Assembly (NCBI GenBank): GCA_016714685.1
Contig: JADKCH010000005.1
Span: forward strand, 1-64,000
Direction of reading: 5' to 3'
DNA from: Candidatus Geothrix odensensis
Lineage (GTDB): Bacteria; Acidobacteriota; Holophagae; Holophagales; Holophagaceae
DNA: 64,000 nucleotides
Below, piece after piece: positions 36,156 to 45,942 of this stretch. Position numbers and translations under genes: made by a program. Under the pieces are notes generated by a model. The model saw nothing but the letters and a program-made list of their open reading frames with translations. It was not told the origin of the DNA and did not search any database. Every line of letters begins with the position of its first letter. The stretch's first letter is position 1.

Positions 36156-37916
36156 ATGTCCAAGTTAGAAGCAATCATCAAGGGCCTAGGCTCCAAGCAG
36201 ATGGGCCGGATCACCGTGCTCGACTCGGGGTATATCGAGGACGGCACCGACGATGGCCAGGAGTTCATGGCCGCGCTGCAGGGCGAGACCCGGGGCCTCC
36301 GCGAGGAAGAGGTGGTGCGTGGCGTCGTCGTGGAGATCCGCGGCAAGGACGTCATCATCGACATCGGCTACAAGGGCTCGGGCACCGTCAACCTCGACGA
36401 GTTCAACAATCCCGACGGCACCCAGGGCGTCCAGGTGGGCGACGTGGTCGAAGTGCTGCTCGAGATGCTCGAGGATGCCAACGGCAACGTGCGCCTCAGC
36501 CGCGAGCGCGCCGAGAAGATGAAGATCTGGGACGAGGTCGAGAAGGCCTTCCGCTCCAACATGACCGTGCACGGCACCGTGCTCGAGAAGGTCAAGGGCG
36601 GTCTGGCGGTCGACATCGGCATCCGCGCCTTCCTGCCCGGCAGTCAGGTGGACATGAAGCCTGTCCGCAACCTGGACCCCTACCTCGGCAAGTCCTTCGA
36701 CATGAAGGTCATCAAGGTCAACCGCCGCCGGGGCAACATCGTGCTGTCCCGCAAGCTGTTCCTCGAGACCATCAACGCGAGCCTGAAGGAAGAGACCCTG
36801 GCGGGCCTCGAGGAAGGCAAGCTGGTCGAGGGCGCCATCAAGAACATCACCGAGTACGGCGCCTTCGTCGACCTCGGCGGTGTGGACGGCCTGCTGCACA
36901 TCACCGACATGTCCTGGGGCCGGCTCAACCACCCCAGCGAGATGTTCCAGGTGGGCGACAAGGTCGAAGTGGCCGTGCTCAAGTACGACAAGGACACCGA
37001 GCGCGTCAGCCTCGGCTACAAGCAGAAGTTCCCGGATCCCTGGCTCTCCGTCGAGGAGCGCTACCCCATCCAGGCCACCGTCAAGGGCAAGGTCGTATCG
37101 ATCACCGACTACGGCGCATTCGTGGAGCTCGAGCCCGGCATCGAGGGCCTCGTCCACGTCTCCGAGATGAGCTGGACCAAGAAGGTCAAGTCCGCCAAGG
37201 GCATGGTCAACCTGGGCGACCAGGTGGAAGCCATCATCCTGCAGGTGGATTCCGAGAACCGCCGCATCAGCCTCGGCATGAAGCAGATCACCCCGAACCC
37301 CTGGATGGCCATCGCCGAGAAGTACCAGCCCGGCATGATCGTCACGGGCACCGTGCGCAACATCACGGAGTTCGGCGCCTTCATCGAGCTGGAAGAGGGC
37401 ATCGACGGCCTGATCCACGTGTCCGACTTCAGCTGGACCAAGAAGATCAAGCACCCCGGCGAGATCGTGAAGAAGGGCGACGAAGTCACCGCCAAGGTCC
37501 TCAACCTGGATCCCCTGGCCCAGCGCATGAGCCTCGGCGTGAAGCAGATGGAGCCCAACGTCTGGGAGATCTTCTTCGAGAACCACAACGTCGGCACCGT
37601 CATCACCGGCAAGATCGCCCGCCTGACCGATTTCGGCGCCTTCGTCGACCTCGGCGATGGCATCGAGGGTCTGGTGCACGTCTCCGAGCTGAGCCGCAAG
37701 CGGGTGGAGGACATCCAGAAGGAGTTCGCCGCCGGCCAGGAGCTCACCATGAAGATCGTGAAGCTCGATCCCACCGAGCGCCGCATCGGCCTCTCCGTCA
37801 AGCAGCTGGAGCAGGACATGGAGCGTGGCGATTTCGAAGCCGCCAAGGCCCGCCAGCCCGAGTTCAAGAAGGCCACCCTCGCGGATGCCTTCAACAAGGC
37901 CGAACGCGAGCAGTAG
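36156..37916 (+). CDS. rpsA: 30S ribosomal protein S1
   Basis: A 586-residue protein with six S1 (OB-fold) RNA-binding repeats. The first two are divergent, and the last four contain clear motifs such as GAFVDLGGVDGLLHITDMSW, GAFVELEPGIEGLVHVSEM and GAFIELEEGIDGLIHVSDF. S1 helps mRNAs with structured leaders dock on the 30S subunit, which is relevant to the start-site hairpins elsewhere in this window. ATG 36156 follows AAAGAGGTGG. The upstream in-frame codon at 36099 would add 19 unlikely residues. A GC-rich terminator follows. Confidence 0.95.
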   Translation: MSKLEAIIKGLGSKQMGRITVLDSGYIEDGTDDGQEFMAALQGETRGLREEEVVRGVVVEIRGKDVIIDIGYKGSGTVNLDEFNNPDGTQGVQVGDVVEVLLEMLEDANGNVRLSRERAEKMKIWDEVEKAFRSNMTVHGTVLEKVKGGLAVDIGIRAFLPGSQVDMKPVRNLDPYLGKSFDMKVIKVNRRRGNIVLSRKLFLETINASLKEETLAGLEEGKLVEGAIKNITEYGAFVDLGGVDGLLHITDMSWGRLNHPSEMFQVGDKVEVAVLKYDKDTERVSLGYKQKFPDPWLSVEERYPIQATVKGKVVSITDYGAFVELEPGIEGLVHVSEMSWTKKVKSAKGMVNLGDQVEAIILQVDSENRRISLGMKQITPNPWMAIAEKYQPGMIVTGTVRNITEFGAFIELEEGIDGLIHVSDFSWTKKIKHPGEIVKKGDEVTAKVLNLDPLAQRMSLGVKQMEPNVWEIFFENHNVGTVITGKIARLTDFGAFVDLGDGIEGLVHVSELSRKRVEDIQKEFAAGQELTMKIVKLDPTERRIGLSVKQLEQDMERGDFEAAKARQPEFKKATLADAFNKAEREQ

Positions 37917-37936
37917 TCCTTCCCGATCCAGCGATG

Positions 37937-37956
37937 AGGCCCCCGCGAGGGGGCTT
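37937..37956 (+). terminator. terminator after rpsA
   Basis: The stem AGGCCCCC (37937-37944) pairs with GGGGGCTT (37949-37956) around GCGA, 21 nt after the rpsA stop. The T tail is short (TTCGTCGT), so efficiency is uncertain. Confidence 0.55.
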
Positions 37957-38018
37957 CGTCGTATCCGCCTCCATACCTCGTGATCCGTGGCAACATGGGA
38001 GATCCCCCGGGAGTCCCC

Positions 38019-40387
38019 ATGCTGCGTGTCCTCGCGCCCTTTCTCGGCCTTGCCCTGCTGGCCCAGCCCGCGCCCTACCAGAAGGCGCCCAAGGCCATCC
38101 AGGCCGCGCTGGACGCCCCCGGCACGCCCTCGCTGATCCTCAGCCCCAAGGGCGACCGCTTCCTGCTGGCGGAGTACGACCGCCACCCCGCCATCAAGGA
38201 TCTGGCCCAGCCCATGGCGCGGCTGGCCGGGCACCGGTTCAACCCGCGCACCCGCGGCCCCCACGCGCCGCCGCGCCTGAAGACCCTCGCCCTGCAGCGG
38301 CTCGATGGCCCCGCGCTAGCCGTCGCCCTGCCCGCGGGCGTGAGCCTAGGCCAGCCGCGCTGGTCGCCCGACGGCACCCGCTTCGCCCTGACCGGCGCCT
38401 CGGCCCGGGCCACGGAGGTTTGGCTCGGCGAGGCCACCACCGGGAAGCTGCGCCGCATCGAGGGGCTGCAGCTGAACGCGGTACTCGGCAGCCCGCTCGC
38501 CTGGATGGGCGACGGCAGCCTGCTCTGCAAGGCCGTGCCCGCGGGCCAGGGGCCGGAGCCCAGCGCCCCCGAGGCGCCCCAGGGCCCCCGCATCCAGGAG
38601 AACGAGGGCAAGGCCGCCCCGGCCCCCACCTACCAGGACCTGCTCCAGAACGCCCAGGACGAGGTCCGCTTCGAGTTCCTGGGGCAGTCCCAGCTGGTGC
38701 GCGTCAACCCCGCCACGGGCGCCCACAAGCCCCTCGGCAAGCCAGGCCTCTACGCCAGCGTGCAGCCCTCCCCGGACGGCCGCCTCGTCCTGGTCTCCCG
38801 GCTGCAGCGGCCCTTCTCCTTCCTGGTGCCCAGCCAGCAGTTCCCCGTGCGCGAAGAAGTCTGGGATCGCACGGGGGCCCTGGTGCATCTCGCGGCCGAC
38901 CAGCCCCTGGCCGAGGGGATCCCCCTCGAAGGCGTGCGCACCGGTCCCCGCCGCCTGCACTGGCGGCCCACGGAGCCCGCCACCCTGGCCTGGACCGAGG
39001 CCCTCGACGGCGGCGATCCCAAGCGCAAGGCGGAGTTCCGCGACCGCCTCCTCATGCAGGCGGCCCCCTTCCAGGCCGCGCCCACGGAGCTGCTGCGGCT
39101 CAAGGCGCGCCTGGTGGGCCTCGAGTGGGCGGAGGACGGGCGCCTCGCCGTGGCTCGTGAATATGATCGCGACCGTCGCTGGGTGCGCACCTGGCTGCTG
39201 GATCCCGCCAAACCCGGCGAGGCGCGCCTCGCCTTCGATCTCAGCAGCAACGACCGTTACCGCGAACCCGGCAGCTTCCAGGCGAGGCTGCTCCCCAACG
39301 GCCACACGGCCCTGCGCCAGCTGGACGGGAAGCTGTTCCTGGTGGGCCCGGGCGCCACGCCCGAGGGTGACCGGCCCTTCCTGGACCGCTTCGATCCCGC
39401 GACGCTCAAGAGCGAGCGCCGCTTCCGCTGCGGCGAGGGCCGCTTCGAGGCCCCCACGGCCATGCTGCCGGACGGCCGCTTCATCACCCGCCGCGAGAGC
39501 CCCGTCGAGGCGCCCAACTATGTGCTGCATGGAACCGAAGCCAAGGCTCTGACCTCCTTCCAGGATCCCCTGCCCCAGCTGCGGAAAATCCAGAAGAAGC
39601 TGGTGAAGTACACGCGGCCCGATGGCGTGGCGCTGAGCTTCACCATGTACTGCCGCCGGACTATAAGCCTGGGGAGCGGCGCCCCGCGGTGGTCTGGGCC
39701 TATCCCATGGAGTTCACGGACGCCGCCACCGCGGGCCAGGTCAGCGGCTCCGCGAACCGCTTCACCACCCTCGGCGGCATGTCCCACCTGTTCTTCCTGC
39801 TGTCGGGCTACGTGGTGCTCGACAACGCCACCATGCCCGTGGTGGGCGACCCCAAGACCGTGAACGACACCTTCCTCGACCAGGTCGTGGCCAGCGCCAA
39901 GGCCGCCATCGACAAGGCCGACGAGCTGGGCGTCATCGATCCGAAGCGCGTGGGCGTGGGCGGGCACAGCTACGGCGCCTTCATGACCGCGAACCTGCTG
40001 GCCCATTCCAACCTGTTCCGGGCGGGCATCGCCCGCAGCGGCGCCTACAACCGCACGCTCACGCCCTTCGGCTTCCAGAGCGAGCGGCGCACCCTCTGGG
40101 AGGCGCCCGACATGTATCTGAAGGTGTCCCCCTTCATGTCCGCCCACCACTTCAATGCGCCCATCCTGCTCATCCACGGCGAGGCCGACAACAACTCGGG
40201 CACCTTCCCCATGCAGAGCGAGCGCCTCTACGCGGCCCTGAAGGGCAACGGCCAGACGGCCCGCTACGTCACGCTGCCCTTGGAATCGCACGGCTACATC
40301 GCCCGGGAATCCATCGAACACACCCTCTGGGAGATGCTCCGCTGGTTCGACAAGCACGTGAAGCCCGCGAAGGATGCGCAGAACTGA
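38019..40387 (+). pseudogene. S9-family (prolyl oligopeptidase-like) peptidase, one-base frameshift
   Basis: An exported S9 peptidase split in two frames. The first part (ATG 38019, signal peptide FLGLALLAQPA) is the beta-propeller domain and stays open to about 39650. There ATGTAC is followed by TGCCGCCGGAC. Inserting one C restores CTGCCGCCGGACTATAAG, giving LPPDYKPGERRPAVVWAYP, the expected start of the hydrolase domain. That domain continues in the next frame to 40387 with nucleophile Ser in GGHSYGAFM, Asp in LIHGEADNNSG and His in LESHGYIA. The catalytic triad is intact, so one missing base is the only defect. Sequencing error and real frameshift are both possible. Confidence 0.8.
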
Positions 40388-40564
40388 AGGGAGCCTCCTG
40401 GAAAATCTCGTCAGGGTGACCGCCGTATTCATAAACGATGAATTCAATGCTTTTATGACGACAATCACAAGGTCGTCGCCAGGACTGAAGCGACCCGGAC
40501 CCTCAGACCGAACCCTTGGAGAGAGGCCCCGCTGGTGTGGGCTCGATCTGAATGGAGTGGAGAG

Positions 40565-40975
40565 ATGGCCTACATGGACTGGCGCCCGACCCTGGAAGTG
40601 GGCCACGCGAAGATCGACGCCGAACACCGGTCCCTGGTGGACGCCCTCAACAACCTGCACCTGGCCATGAAGCAGGGCAAGGGCAAGGATGAGATCGAGA
40701 AGACCCTGCTCTTCCTGAAGGACTACACGGTGGCGCACTTCGCGGGCGAGGAGCGCCTGATGATCGCGCACCGCTACCCCGAGACCCAGCGGCACTGCGC
40801 CATCCACGCCGACCTGGTGAAGGAGGTCGGAACGCTCATCGCGAACTACCAGAGCGGGAAGATCCTGCTGACCTCCGCGGTCTTCAGCTTCCTCGAGGAC
40901 TGGCTCACGAAGCACATCCAGGGCGAGGACAAGGCCCTGGGCGCCTTCCTCAAATCAAAGGGCGTCGCCGCCTAG
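40565..40975 (+). CDS. bacteriohemerythrin
   Basis: A 136-residue cytoplasmic hemerythrin-like four-helix protein binding a di-iron centre. The seven ligands are visible: His21 (IDAEH), His58 and Glu62 (HFAGEE), His77 and His81 (HCAIH), His117 and Asp122 (HIQGED). It binds O2 reversibly and may deliver or scavenge it, which suits a microaerophile or anaerobe. ATG 40565 follows GGAGAG. The 177 nt upstream were searched for c-di-GMP-type riboswitch motifs, and none was recognised. Confidence 0.92.
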   Translation: MAYMDWRPTLEVGHAKIDAEHRSLVDALNNLHLAMKQGKGKDEIEKTLLFLKDYTVAHFAGEERLMIAHRYPETQRHCAIHADLVKEVGTLIANYQSGKILLTSAVFSFLEDWLTKHIQGEDKALGAFLKSKGVAA

Positions 40976-41006
40976 CTAGGGTCTGTTCTGAAAACAGCCC
41001 CTTGCC

Positions 41007-42659
41007 TCACTCCACGGCCACGGCGCTGTCCGGCCACCGCCGGGTGTCGGCGGCGCCTTCAGGGTGGCCGTCGCGTACCAGGATCACCTGGGCGCAGCCC
41101 TGCTTCTTGACCTCCTTGAGCGTGTGGCCCAGGGCCTTCAGCGCGGCCTGGGTGGCGGCGGGCAGGTCCGCCTCCACCTGGATGCGATCTGGCAGCCACT
41201 GGTGGTGGAAGCGGGGCGCGTCCACGGCAGAGCGGGCGTCCATGCGGAAATCCACCACGTTCAGTACGGTGTTCAGCACCGTGCTGGGGATGGTGCGCCC
41301 GCCCGGGCTGCCGCTCACCAGCAGCACGTTCCCGCCTTGCGCGAGAATGACGGGACACATGCTCGACAGGGGCCGCTTGCCCGGCTGGGCCAGGTTCGGC
41401 GTGGTGCCGATGAGGCCCGTGGCATCGGTCAGACCCGGCCCGGCGTTGAAGTCGCCCAGCTCGTTGTTCAGCAGGAAGCCCGCGCCGGGCACGACACGCT
41501 TGAGGCCGTAGCTGTCCTCCAGCGTGTAGGTGAGGCTCACGGCATTGCCCATCCGGTCCAGCACCGAGAGGTGAGTGGTGTCGGGGCGGTCCGCGGGCCA
41601 GGTGAAGCGGTCCGGCGCGGATGTGGACGCTCGATCCAGGCGGATCGTCGCCCGCAGCGACGCGGCATGCCCCTTCGACAGCAGGCGGGCCAGCGGGAGG
41701 TCCCCGTTGAAGGCGGGATCGCCCAGGAACTGCGCCCGGTCCGCGAAGGCCCGGCGGAGCGCTTCAGAGGCCAAGTGGACGCTCGTCGCCGAAGCCGGCC
41801 CCGCGGCCTTCAGGTCGTAGCCCTCGAGCACGTTCAGGGCCTCGATCAGCACCTGGCCGCCGGAGCTGGGGGGCGGCGCGGCCAGCACCTCCACGCCGCG
41901 GTAGGTGCCGCGCAGGGGCTTGCCCCACTGTGGCCGGTAGGCGCGCAGGTCGGCGGCCGTGAGCAGGCCCCCGTTGGCCCGCATGTCGCGCACGACGAGC
42001 CGGGCCGTGGCGCCGCGGTAGAAGTCCCTCCAGTCCTTCGCCAGGCGCTCCAGCGTGCGGGCCAGGTCGCCCTGCACCAGCCGGTCCCCGGCCCTCAGCG
42101 CCTCGCCCCTGCGGCTGAACTGGGCCAGGGTGGGCGGATGCTTCCGGAACTCGGGCAGCTGCTTCTCCAGGCTCGCCGCCTGATTCTCCGTGAGGACGAA
42201 ACCCTCGCGGGCGAGCCGGATGGCAGGCCGCAGCAGGCGTGCCCAGGACAGGCGCCCCTCCCGTCTCCAGGCCGCGCGCAGGCCGGCCACGGTGCCCGGA
42301 ACGCCCACGGCGGCCAGGCTTTCGTGGTGCCGCGCCTCGTCGTAGGTGCCGTCCTCCCTCAGCCACATGCGCGGATGTGCGGTCGCTGGGGCCGCCTCCC
42401 GGAAATCGAGGAAGGCGGCCTGACCCGAAGCAGGCCGCGACAGCAGGAAACCGCCCCCGCCCAGGTTGCCCGCGGCGGGATGCACCACCGCCAGGGCGAA
42501 GGCCGTGGCCACGGCGGCGTCCACGGCCGTGCCGCCCTCCCGCAGCACCTGGGCGCCAGCCTCCGAGGCCAGCTGCTCCTGGCTAACGACCAGGCCCCGC
42601 AGGCCCTGCGCCGGGGCCGCCAGCGTGAGGAAGAGGGCCAGACACAGAGGGACACGCAT
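41007..42659 (-). CDS. ggt: gamma-glutamyltransferase
   Basis: A 550-residue periplasmic Ntn-hydrolase precursor. Signal peptide residues 1-19 end in APAQG. The family start GLVVSQEQLASEAGAQVLREGGTAVDAAVATAFAL and GGGGFLL are present. Autocleavage would occur before the Thr of TTHLSVLDRMGNAVSLTYTL, making that Thr the nucleophile of the small subunit. The oxyanion GSPGGRTIP lies near the C terminus. It cleaves gamma-glutamyl bonds, as in glutathione. It is divergent from hlyIII with 48 nt between starts. Confidence 0.93.
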   Translation of the reverse strand: MRVPLCLALFLTLAAPAQGLRGLVVSQEQLASEAGAQVLREGGTAVDAAVATAFALAVVHPAAGNLGGGGFLLSRPASGQAAFLDFREAAPATAHPRMWLREDGTYDEARHHESLAAVGVPGTVAGLRAAWRREGRLSWARLLRPAIRLAREGFVLTENQAASLEKQLPEFRKHPPTLAQFSRRGEALRAGDRLVQGDLARTLERLAKDWRDFYRGATARLVVRDMRANGGLLTAADLRAYRPQWGKPLRGTYRGVEVLAAPPPSSGGQVLIEALNVLEGYDLKAAGPASATSVHLASEALRRAFADRAQFLGDPAFNGDLPLARLLSKGHAASLRATIRLDRASTSAPDRFTWPADRPDTTHLSVLDRMGNAVSLTYTLEDSYGLKRVVPGAGFLLNNELGDFNAGPGLTDATGLIGTTPNLAQPGKRPLSSMCPVILAQGGNVLLVSGSPGGRTIPSTVLNTVLNVVDFRMDARSAVDAPRFHHQWLPDRIQVEADLPAATQAALKALGHTLKEVKKQGCAQVILVRDGHPEGAADTRRWPDSAVAVE

Positions 42660-42707
42660 GGAACCTCCATGGGGAATGGATCTCTAGAGTCTGTCATCCT
42701 CGAAGGC

Positions 42708-43472
42708 ATGTCCCGCACGGCTTCTTTCCCTGAATCCACCTCCCAGACGCGTGGCGAGGAACTGGCCAACAGCCTCACCCACGGATTCGGCCTGGCCCTG
42801 TCCATCGCCGCCCTGGTCCTGATGGTGGTCACCGCCGCCATCCACGGCACGGCGCGGGACGTGGTGGGCGCCTCGATCTTCGGCTCCAGCCTGATCCTGC
42901 TCTACCTCATGTCCACGCTGTACCACGCCTTCCGCGGGCCGCGGGTGAAGCTGGTCTTCAAGGTCTTCGACCACTCCGCCATCTTCATCCTCATCGCCGG
43001 GACCTATACGCCCTTCTGCCTGTCGGCGCTGGGGCGGACGCGACCCGGCTGGGGCTGGACCCTCTTCGGCCTGATCTGGGGCCTGGCGGTGGTGGGCATC
43101 GTGTTCAAGGCCGTGTTCTACGCGCGGCTGGCCAAGCAGATCTTCCGGCCACCCGCGGTGGACCACCTCCATGCCGTGCCCAGCGACACGGACATGGACC
43201 CGGCCTTCGCCAAGCGCATGGGCTGGATCTCGACGGGCATCTACCTGCTGATGGGCTGGCTCATCGTCATCGCCGCCGTGCCCCTGGGGAAGTCGCTGTC
43301 GACCCACGGTCTGTACTGGCTCTTCGGCGGCGGCTTCTTCTACAGCGCAGGCGCGGCCATCTACAGCCTGGAGCGGCTGCGCTTCCACCACGCCATCTGG
43401 CACCTCTTCGTGGTGGCCGGCAGCGCCTGCCACGTGTTCGCGGTGCTCTTCCACGTGTTCCCGGGGAAGTAG
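42708..43472 (+). CDS. HlyIII/PAQR-family membrane protein (YqfA/TrhA-like)
   Basis: A 254-residue protein with seven predicted membrane helices. Conserved elements are ELANSLTHGFG at the N terminus, STLYHAF, FDHSAIFILIAGTYTPF and the C-terminal HAIWHLFVVAGSACHVF. The Ser/His residues of these motifs form the zinc-binding, hydrolase-like site of PAQR proteins. Bacterial members affect membrane energetics and lipid homeostasis; lysis activity is not established. The next gene begins 7 nt after its stop, so they should share a transcript. Confidence 0.9.
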   Translation: MSRTASFPESTSQTRGEELANSLTHGFGLALSIAALVLMVVTAAIHGTARDVVGASIFGSSLILLYLMSTLYHAFRGPRVKLVFKVFDHSAIFILIAGTYTPFCLSALGRTRPGWGWTLFGLIWGLAVVGIVFKAVFYARLAKQIFRPPAVDHLHAVPSDTDMDPAFAKRMGWISTGIYLLMGWLIVIAAVPLGKSLSTHGLYWLFGGGFFYSAGAAIYSLERLRFHHAIWHLFVVAGSACHVFAVLFHVFPGK

Positions 43473-43479
43473 GCGCGCC

Positions 43480-44196
43480 ATGCTCCCCCTCGCCCTCCTT
43501 CCGGGCTTCGCCCAGTGGGGCGCCCACCTGGAGGAGCTGATCGCCCGTCCCGAGGCCCTGTGGATCCATGGCCCCGTGGGCTCCGGTGTCTCCACGCTGG
43601 CGGCGGAGCTGGCCGCCCGCCGCGGCGTGCCGATGCACGAGGCCACTTCCGAGGCAGCGCTGGCCGAGTGGCTCGCGGGCGAGCCCCGGGGCGTGGTGGC
43701 GGCCCGCTCGGCCCCGGGCCATCTGCCCTGCCTGGAGCTGCGCCTGCCGGGCCTGGACGAGCATCCAGAGGCGATCCCGGCCCTGCTGGCGGCCCTGGCG
43801 GCAGAAGAGGGCCTTGAAGGGGACCTCCCCGCCAGCCTGGGCGCCCTGCCCTGCCCAGGCAACCTGCGGGAGCTGCGGAACCGCCTGCTGCGCTGGAAGC
43901 TGCTGGGGCAGTCCCCCACCTCCGAACCGGCCGGTCCGCCCCGCTTCGAGGCCGAGGATCTGGCCACCAACCTGCACGCGCTCGAGCGCTACCTCCTGCA
44001 CCAGGCCCTGCGGCGGGCCTACGGCAACCGGGTGGAGGCCGCCCGGCGCCTGGGCGTGAGCCGCCGCCAGCTCTACCTGCTCATCCGCCGCCACGGGGAC
44101 CCCGTGCGCGGGGACGAAGGCCTCGGCGATCTGCCCCGCCGGGTCCAGAAGCGCCGCCCCACTCAAAACTCCAGTCCCGATCCCGAGATCCGATAA
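43480..44196 (+). CDS. degenerate NtrC-type protein with Fis-like DNA-binding domain
   Basis: A 238-residue protein. The N-terminal half looks like a shrunken AAA+ sigma54-activator domain. GPVGSGVST at residues 31-39 resembles Walker A but has Val where Lys is needed. No GAFTGA loop is present, and only the PGNLRELRN remnant near 126 recalls the C-terminal AAA+ segment. A Fis-type helix-turn-helix occupies about 170-210 (NRVEAARRLGVSRRQLYLLIRR). It is therefore unlikely to hydrolyse ATP or remodel sigma54. It may act as a DNA-binding antagonist or partner. It sits between hlyIII and an intact NtrC-type regulator. Confidence 0.7.
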   Translation: MLPLALLPGFAQWGAHLEELIARPEALWIHGPVGSGVSTLAAELAARRGVPMHEATSEAALAEWLAGEPRGVVAARSAPGHLPCLELRLPGLDEHPEAIPALLAALAAEEGLEGDLPASLGALPCPGNLRELRNRLLRWKLLGQSPTSEPAGPPRFEAEDLATNLHALERYLLHQALRRAYGNRVEAARRLGVSRRQLYLLIRRHGDPVRGDEGLGDLPRRVQKRRPTQNSSPDPEIR

Positions 44197-44234
44197 CGGA
44201 GTAGCGGCCGCCCTGGCCGCATGGATGCTCAGCT

Positions 44235-45752
44235 ATGGCGACTCCCCTTCGGGTGCTGGTGGTGGACGACGATCCCGGGATGCGGGATGGCATGGCCATG
44301 AGCCTCAAGCGAGCCGGCTTCTTTGCCGAGCAGGCCCGCGGCGGCGAAGAGGCCCTGCGCATGGTTCGGCCCGGCGCCTTCGACGCCGTGGTCACCGACC
44401 TGCGCATGCCCGGCATGGACGGCCTGCAACTGACGGCCCGCCTGAAGGCGGTGGATCCCGGCCTGCCCGTGCTGCTCATCACCGCCTTCGGCAGCCTGGA
44501 ATCCGCCCGCGAGGCCATGCGCCTTGGCGCCTTCGACTTCCTCTCCAAGCCCTTCAGCCCCGAGGAGCTCACCGGCGCCCTGCACAAGGCGTTGAAGTCC
44601 GAGGGCCACCTCAAGGCCGAGGAGGCCGCCGAGGCCCCCGTGATCCTCACGCAGGACCCGGCCCTGGGCGAGACCCTGGCCCTGGCCCGCCGCGCCGCCG
44701 ACAGCCGCGCCACCATCCTCATCCAGGCCGAGAGCGGCACCGGCAAGGAGTTGCTGGCCAAGCTCATCCACGGCTCCAGCCCCCGCCGCGGTGGCGCCTT
44801 CGTGGCCATCAACTGCGCCGCCATCCCCGAGAACCTGCTGGAGTCCGAGCTGTTCGGCTACGAGAAGGGCGCCTTCACCGGCGCCACCAGCATGAAGCAG
44901 GGCCGGTTCGAGCAGGCCGACGGCGGCACCCTGGTGCTGGACGAGGTGGGCGAGCTGCCCCTGGGTCTCCAGGGCAAGCTGCTCCGCGTGCTGCAGGAAC
45001 GCACGGTGGACCGCCTGGGCGGCACCCGGCCCATCGCTGTGGACGTGCGCCTCATCGCCCTCACCAACCGCGACCTCCAGGCCGAGGTGAAGGCCGGGCG
45101 CTTCCGCGAGGATCTCTACTACCGGCTGAACGTCATCCCGCTCGACCTGCCGCCCCTGCGCGACCGGCCGGGCGACCTGAGCCTGCTGGCCGCGCACTTC
45201 GCCGAGCGCTATGCCCGCGAGAACGACCGCCCCGTGCCGGAGCTGGTGCCCAGCTTCTTCGCCGCCCTGGCCCGCCATCCCTGGGCCGGCAACATCCGCG
45301 AGCTGGAGAACGTCATCCAGCGCTGCGTGGTGCTGAGCCAGGGCCGCCGCCTCAGCCAGCAGGACCTGCGCTGGCTGCTGCCCAGTGACGCCTTCGAGGG
45401 ACTGCCCGAGGATCCGCCGGAAAGCCCCCTGCTCGAAGCCTGGACGCCCCCCGTGGCGCCCGCCGCCGCCCGTCGCGACGTGGCCGCCCCCGCCGGGGCC
45501 GTGGTGGCCGATCCCCTCAAGCCCCTGGTGGGCGTGCCCATGGGCACCCCCGTGGTGCTGCCCCTGGGCCTGAGCCTGCCCGAGCTCGAGCGCTTCTGGC
45601 TGCTCTCCACCCTCAGCGCCCTCAAAGGCAACCGCACCCACTGCGCCGAACAGCTCGACATCGCCCTGCGCACCGTGCGGAACAAGATCAACGAGTACAA
45701 GGCCGACGGCTACGCCATCCCCGCCAGTCAGCGCGGGCGCGACGACGAGTGA
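44235..45752 (+). CDS. sigma54-dependent response regulator (NtrC family)
   Basis: A 505-residue three-domain regulator. The receiver (1-120) starts RVLVVDDDPGM, with phospho-acceptor Asp in DAVVTDLRMPGMDG and the switch Lys in FDFLSKPF. The AAA+ domain (about 135-370) has Walker A ESGTGKE, the sigma54-contacting EKGAFTGA loop, Walker B TLVLDEVGELPL and the arginine-finger region. A Pro/Ala-rich linker precedes a Fis-like HTH (THCAEQLDIALRTVRNKI). No histidine kinase is adjacent. It begins 38 nt after the degenerate paralogue. Confidence 0.94.
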   Translation: MATPLRVLVVDDDPGMRDGMAMSLKRAGFFAEQARGGEEALRMVRPGAFDAVVTDLRMPGMDGLQLTARLKAVDPGLPVLLITAFGSLESAREAMRLGAFDFLSKPFSPEELTGALHKALKSEGHLKAEEAAEAPVILTQDPALGETLALARRAADSRATILIQAESGTGKELLAKLIHGSSPRRGGAFVAINCAAIPENLLESELFGYEKGAFTGATSMKQGRFEQADGGTLVLDEVGELPLGLQGKLLRVLQERTVDRLGGTRPIAVDVRLIALTNRDLQAEVKAGRFREDLYYRLNVIPLDLPPLRDRPGDLSLLAAHFAERYARENDRPVPELVPSFFAALARHPWAGNIRELENVIQRCVVLSQGRRLSQQDLRWLLPSDAFEGLPEDPPESPLLEAWTPPVAPAAARRDVAAPAGAVVADPLKPLVGVPMGTPVVLPLGLSLPELERFWLLSTLSALKGNRTHCAEQLDIALRTVRNKINEYKADGYAIPASQRGRDDE

Positions 45753-45778
45753 AACTCATCGCCACCGAGAAAAAAGCC

Positions 45779-45853
45779 ATTTGAACCACCGATGAACACA
45801 GATAAACACCGATCAAGATCAGTCTTTTATCGATGTGCATTGGTGGTTCAAAT
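45779..45853 (+). repeat. word-repeat hairpin downstream of the NtrC gene (AACACCGAT type)
   Basis: A 12-bp outer stem pairs ATTTGAACCACC (45779-45790) with GGTGGTTCAAAT (45842-45853). The left arm holds three units with a 10-nt period: AACCACCGATG, AACACAGATA, AACACCGATC. The right arm has fewer, eroded copies. With the next element it accounts for most of the 315-nt gap between the NtrC gene and the YihY gene. Confidence 0.8.
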
Positions 45854-45942
45854 TTTCATCGTTCTGAAGTGGGGTGGATAGAAAGTTCGAAGGCCCCATG
45901 CTGATCGCGAGCCGCGATTCCACCTCACCATGTCTCCCTTTT

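Noticed and set aside
40388..40564. Leader of bacteriohemerythrin considered as a c-di-GMP riboswitch
   Set aside because: The conserved receptor and tetraloop segments of GEMM riboswitches could not be found by eye.
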